A stretch of 64,000 bases of DNA from an uncultured Chromatiaceae bacterium. GTDB taxonomy: Bacteria; Pseudomonadota; Gammaproteobacteria; Enterobacterales; Alteromonadaceae. Below, piece after piece: positions 61,305 through 64,000 of this stretch. How positions within the stretch are numbered: the first letter of the stretch is position 1; each line of letters begins with the position of its first letter. The stretch covers positions 62,001 through 126,000 of the forward strand of contig CALJUX010000034.1 in assembly GCA_937978655.1 (NCBI GenBank), written 5' to 3'. A program made the translations under genes and the position numbers. Under the pieces are notes generated by a model. The model had not been told where the DNA came from. It was given only the letters and a program-made list of their open reading frames with translations, and searched no databases.

Positions 61305-62084
61305 TTACACCCGCACCACAAAGTTGCCGTTACGCAGGTTTTCGCGCTGATAGGCCGGACCTTCTATACCGTCATACACCACGCTGGCGCCGGCCGCAGT
61401 CGCGATGATATGACCAGCACCGGTGTCCCATAACATAGTCGGGCCAAACCGCGGATAGATGTGCGCAGCGCCTTCGGCCACCAGACAAAATTTTAATGAA
61501 CTGCCGACGGCAACCAGTTCATGCTGCGGAAACTGCGCCAGATATGGCTCCACTTCCGGCTGGTAATGGCTTTTACTGCCGACCAGCAACACCGTTTCAC
61601 CGGCTTTGGGCGCAACGGCCTGAATCACCCGTTCACCACTGCTATCAGCAACAAAAGCGCCTAAGCCCAGTGCGCCGCTATAGGTTTTGCCCAGCACCGG
61701 CGCATGAATCACCCCAAGCACCGGCTCACCGGCGTCAATCAGCGCGATATTGACGGTGAATTCGCCGTTGCGTTTGATAAATTCCTTGGTGCCATCCAGC
61801 GGGTCGACCAGCCAGAAACGTTGCCAGTGCTGGCGCTCGTTCCAGGGAATATCGGCGGCTTCTTCGGACAGTACCGGGATGTCCGGGGTCAACGCCTGCA
61901 GCTCACGCAAAATCAGCTGATGCGCGGCCAAATCGGCAGCGGTCAGCGGGCTGTCATCTGCTTTATGTTGTACGTCAATGGTTTGCGGCTGATTGTAAAT
62001 CGCCAGAATAGCGTCACCGGCATCAATACTGATGCGGCGGATCTGCGGCAGCCATTGGCTGAGTTCAGCGGGCGTGGTTAACAT
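61305..62084 (-). CDS. cysQ: 3'(2'),5'-bisphosphate nucleotidase
   Basis: A 259-residue FIG-family phosphatase: SPLTAADLAAHQ, LSEEAAD, the metal motif WLVDPLDGTKEFIKRNGEFTVNIAL and the C-terminal WDTGAGHIIA are conserved. It removes the inhibitory by-product PAP of sulfate assimilation, which fits the adjacent cysC-cysN genes. ATG 62084 is used; a TTG at 62090 is also in frame. It follows cysC by 15 bases. Confidence 0.92.
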   Translation of the reverse strand: MLTTPAELSQWLPQIRRISIDAGDAILAIYNQPQTIDVQHKADDSPLTAADLAAHQLILRELQALTPDIPVLSEEAADIPWNERQHWQRFWLVDPLDGTKEFIKRNGEFTVNIALIDAGEPVLGVIHAPVLGKTYSGALGLGAFVADSSGERVIQAVAPKAGETVLLVGSKSHYQPEVEPYLAQFPQHELVAVGSSLKFCLVAEGAAHIYPRFGPTMLWDTGAGHIIATAAGASVVYDGIEGPAYQRENLRNGNFVVRV

Positions 62085-62099
62085 CTTCAAAGGTCCGGC

Positions 62100-62729
62100 T
62101 TAAGATTGTGGGCCGATGATGCCACGTTGCGCCAGCAATTGCAGCAGCTGCTGCACGCTGTCATCCAGTGACAACACACCGGTATCCAGGCTGATCTCCG
62201 GCTCTAACGGCGCTTCGTAAGGGTCTGAAATCCCGGTGAAATTGGCTATCTCGCCACGCCGGGCTTTTTGATACAGACCTTTGACGTCGCGCTGCTCACA
62301 CACATCGAGTGAGGTTGCGACATGGACTTCAATAAAACGCCCTTCCGGCAGACTGGCGCGAATGGCATCGCGCTGGCTGCGCAGCGGCGAGACAAAAGCG
62401 CTTAGCACAATAAGGCCAGCATCCAGCATCAGGCCGGCGACAGCGCCAACGCGGCGCAGGTTTTCATTGCGGTCGGCTTCGCTGAAGCCTAAACCGGCAC
62501 ATAAACCATGACGCACGTTGTCGCCATCCAGCAGATAAGTATGGGCACCGCGCTGCAACAACGCCTGTTCCAGCGCGCCGGCAACGGTTGATTTACCGGC
62601 ACCGCTTAAACCGGTGAACCACAACACCACCGCCTGCTGCTGTTTCTGTGCTTCGCGCTCCACGCGGCTGACCGCATGTTGTTGCCAGACGATGTTGTTG
62701 CTGTGTTCCGACCCTGACGTTTGCTTCAT
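62100..62729 (-). CDS. cysC: Adenylylsulfate kinase
   Basis: A 209-residue kinase that phosphorylates APS to PAPS. The P-loop FTGLSGAGKST, the DGDNVRHGL motif and the FVSPLRSQRDAIR region are intact. It follows cysN by 17 bases and precedes cysQ, giving the sulfate-activation operon order cysN-cysC-cysQ. AAAGGC precedes the ATG. Confidence 0.96.
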   Translation of the reverse strand: MKQTSGSEHSNNIVWQQHAVSRVEREAQKQQQAVVLWFTGLSGAGKSTVAGALEQALLQRGAHTYLLDGDNVRHGLCAGLGFSEADRNENLRRVGAVAGLMLDAGLIVLSAFVSPLRSQRDAIRASLPEGRFIEVHVATSLDVCEQRDVKGLYQKARRGEIANFTGISDPYEAPLEPEISLDTGVLSLDDSVQQLLQLLAQRGIIGPQS

Positions 62730-62746
62730 CTGTGGTTTGCCTTTTA

Positions 62747-64000
62747 TTACAACTTACTGATATCAACTGCCTGCCAGTGCGGGAAATGTTTACGCACTAA
62801 GGCGTTAAATTCCAGCTCAAAGGCACTGAACTCAGTTTTGTTGCTGCTGGACGCCAGCGCACTGTCGACCATGCCGGCACCAACTGTGATATTGCTTAAG
62901 CGGTCGATAAAAATAAAGCCACCGGTGTCGCGGTTTTTGCTGTAGGGGTCAAACACCACAGCTTCAGTCAGCTCCAGCTCCACCAGCGCGATGCTATTGA
63001 GCGCCAGTTCGGTCGCCGCGTGCTCTTCCAGCGTATTGACATCAATGCTGTGCGCAATGGCGGTGACAGTGCCCGGTACTTTTTTCGTGCCGAGTTTGAT
63101 GTTGTATTGCTTGCCGATGGTGAGCGGCTCTTCATGCATCCACACCACTTTGGCCAGAATGCGGTTCGACACGCTGGCATGATGCTGGGCTTTTGCTATC
63201 ACGTCGCCGCGGCTGATATCAATCTCATCGGCGAGCGTCAGTGTCACGGCCTGACCGGCAAAGGCTTCCGGCAAATCGCCGTCAAAAGTCACAATGGACT
63301 TCACCACTGAGCTTTTGCCAGACGGCAGCGCGACGACGGCGTCGCCAACTTTAAAGCTGCCAGAGGCCACAGTACCGGCAAAACCGCGGAAGTTCAGGTT
63401 TGGCCGGCTGACATATTGCACTGGTAAACGCGCTTCAAACGCATGATTAAAACCAGTCACCGGCGCATCTTCTAACAGCGCCAGCAATGTCGGGCCCTGA
63501 TACCAGGGTGCCTGTGCCGACGGGTTCACCACGTTGTCACCATTTAATGCTGACAGCGGTACAAACTGAATATCCGGCACATGCAGCTGCTCAGCAAAAG
63601 CTAAATAGTCGCGGCGAATGTCGTCATAACGTGCTTCAGAGAAACCAACCAAATCCATCTTGTTGATGGCAACGACAAACTGCTTAATGCCCAAAAGCGC
63701 ACAGATAAAGCTGTGGCGGCGCGTCTGCACCTGCACGCCGTAGCGCGCGTCGACCAGAATAATCGCCAGGTCGCAGTTCGAAGCGCCGGTCGCCATATTC
63801 CGGGTGTACTGCTCATGGCCTGGTGTGTCGGCGATGATAAATTTGCGTTTGGACGTGGAGAAATACCGGTAAGCCACATCGATGGTGATGCCTTGCTCGC
63901 GCTCTGCCTGCAGACCGTCGACCAGCAGCGCCAGATCAATAGCTTCACCGGTGGTGCCGTGCGTTTTGCTGTCTTTATGCAGCGCGGCTAACTGGTCTTC
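62747..64000 (-). CDS. cysN: Sulfate adenylyltransferase GTPase subunit (5' truncated by the window)
   Basis: The frame is open to the right edge, and an apparent start at 63877 (GTG) is inside the gene. Visible motifs are EQGITIDVAYRYFST, the G3 motif DTPGHEQYTRNM and G4 NKMDLV. The elongation-factor-like barrel domains follow. CysN uses GTP hydrolysis to drive ATP + sulfate to APS with CysD, whose gene presumably lies just beyond the window. Confidence 0.96.
   Translation of the reverse strand, partial: EDQLAALHKDSKTHGTTGEAIDLALLVDGLQAEREQGITIDVAYRYFSTSKRKFIIADTPGHEQYTRNMATGASNCDLAIILVDARYGVQVQTRRHSFICALLGIKQFVVAINKMDLVGFSEARYDDIRRDYLAFAEQLHVPDIQFVPLSALNGDNVVNPSAQAPWYQGPTLLALLEDAPVTGFNHAFEARLPVQYVSRPNLNFRGFAGTVASGSFKVGDAVVALPSGKSSVVKSIVTFDGDLPEAFAGQAVTLTLADEIDISRGDVIAKAQHHASVSNRILAKVVWMHEEPLTIGKQYNIKLGTKKVPGTVTAIAHSIDVNTLEEHAATELALNSIALVELELTEAVVFDPYSKNRDTGGFIFIDRLSNITVGAGMVDSALASSSNKTEFSAFELEFNALVRKHFPHWQAVDISKL

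Overview
The window looks like a chromosomal segment of a gammaproteobacterium of the Rheinheimera/Alishewanella kind. The basis is a moderately GC-rich sequence, an E. coli-type ilvLGM-DA operon with leader-peptide attenuation, cysN-cysC-cysQ, RsuA, a TonB receptor with a PepSY partner, and a MesD/MesX-type methionine synthase. The genus is an inference from gene content. No rRNA, tRNA, CRISPR array or insertion sequence was recognised.

Layout. 1-7.2 kb: the 3' part of a secreted serine protease, then housekeeping and transport genes (GFA-family protein, MATE exporter, FKBP, aspartate/glutamate racemase, CXXS thioredoxin-like lipoprotein) and a chemoreceptor with an HBM-type sensor. 7.2-15.7 kb: an accessory block centred on a two-gene RADAR anti-phage system (rdrA ATPase and rdrB adenosine deaminase, ATGA-coupled). 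On its left is a divergent small protein made of two near-identical repeats. On its right is a convergent, translationally coupled alpha/beta hydrolase and periplasmic protein. 15.8-31.2 kb: ilvE, several regulator/target pairs (PadR with a MotA-like membrane protein, LysR with an SDR, TrmB with a serine hydrolase), a YdbS/YdbT pair, orphan solute-binding proteins, and a TonB receptor with a PepSY protein.

31.3-40.2 kb is a second accessory region: an HI0074/HI0073-type nucleotidyltransferase pair, the folate-independent methionine synthase pair mesX-mesD behind a MetJ-like box, small secreted proteins, a RiboL-PSP-HEPN protein, and an AT-rich DUF262/HNH (GmrSD-like) gene broken by an 8-bp tandem duplication. 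A degraded second copy of the 3' end of ilvA follows, then a 20-bp-period repeat array in front of a Fic AMP-transferase gene. The intact ilvA comes next, so the Fic gene is bracketed by ilvA 3' sequence. This suggests recombinational insertion at the ilvA end.

40.2-46.5 kb: the isoleucine/valine operon on the minus strand (promoter, ilvL leader peptide, attenuator, ilvG, ilvM, a structured non-coding gap, ilvD, ilvA). The gap sits where enteric bacteria carry ilvE, which here is 27 kb away. 46.6-64 kb: a histidine kinase, a lipoprotein alpha-amylase, an SrpA-like catalase, an RND efflux pair, RsuA, a neurotransmitter:sodium symporter-family transporter with a terminator in its leader, a LETM1-like protein, and the sulfate-activation genes cysQ, cysC and cysN (cysN runs off the right end).
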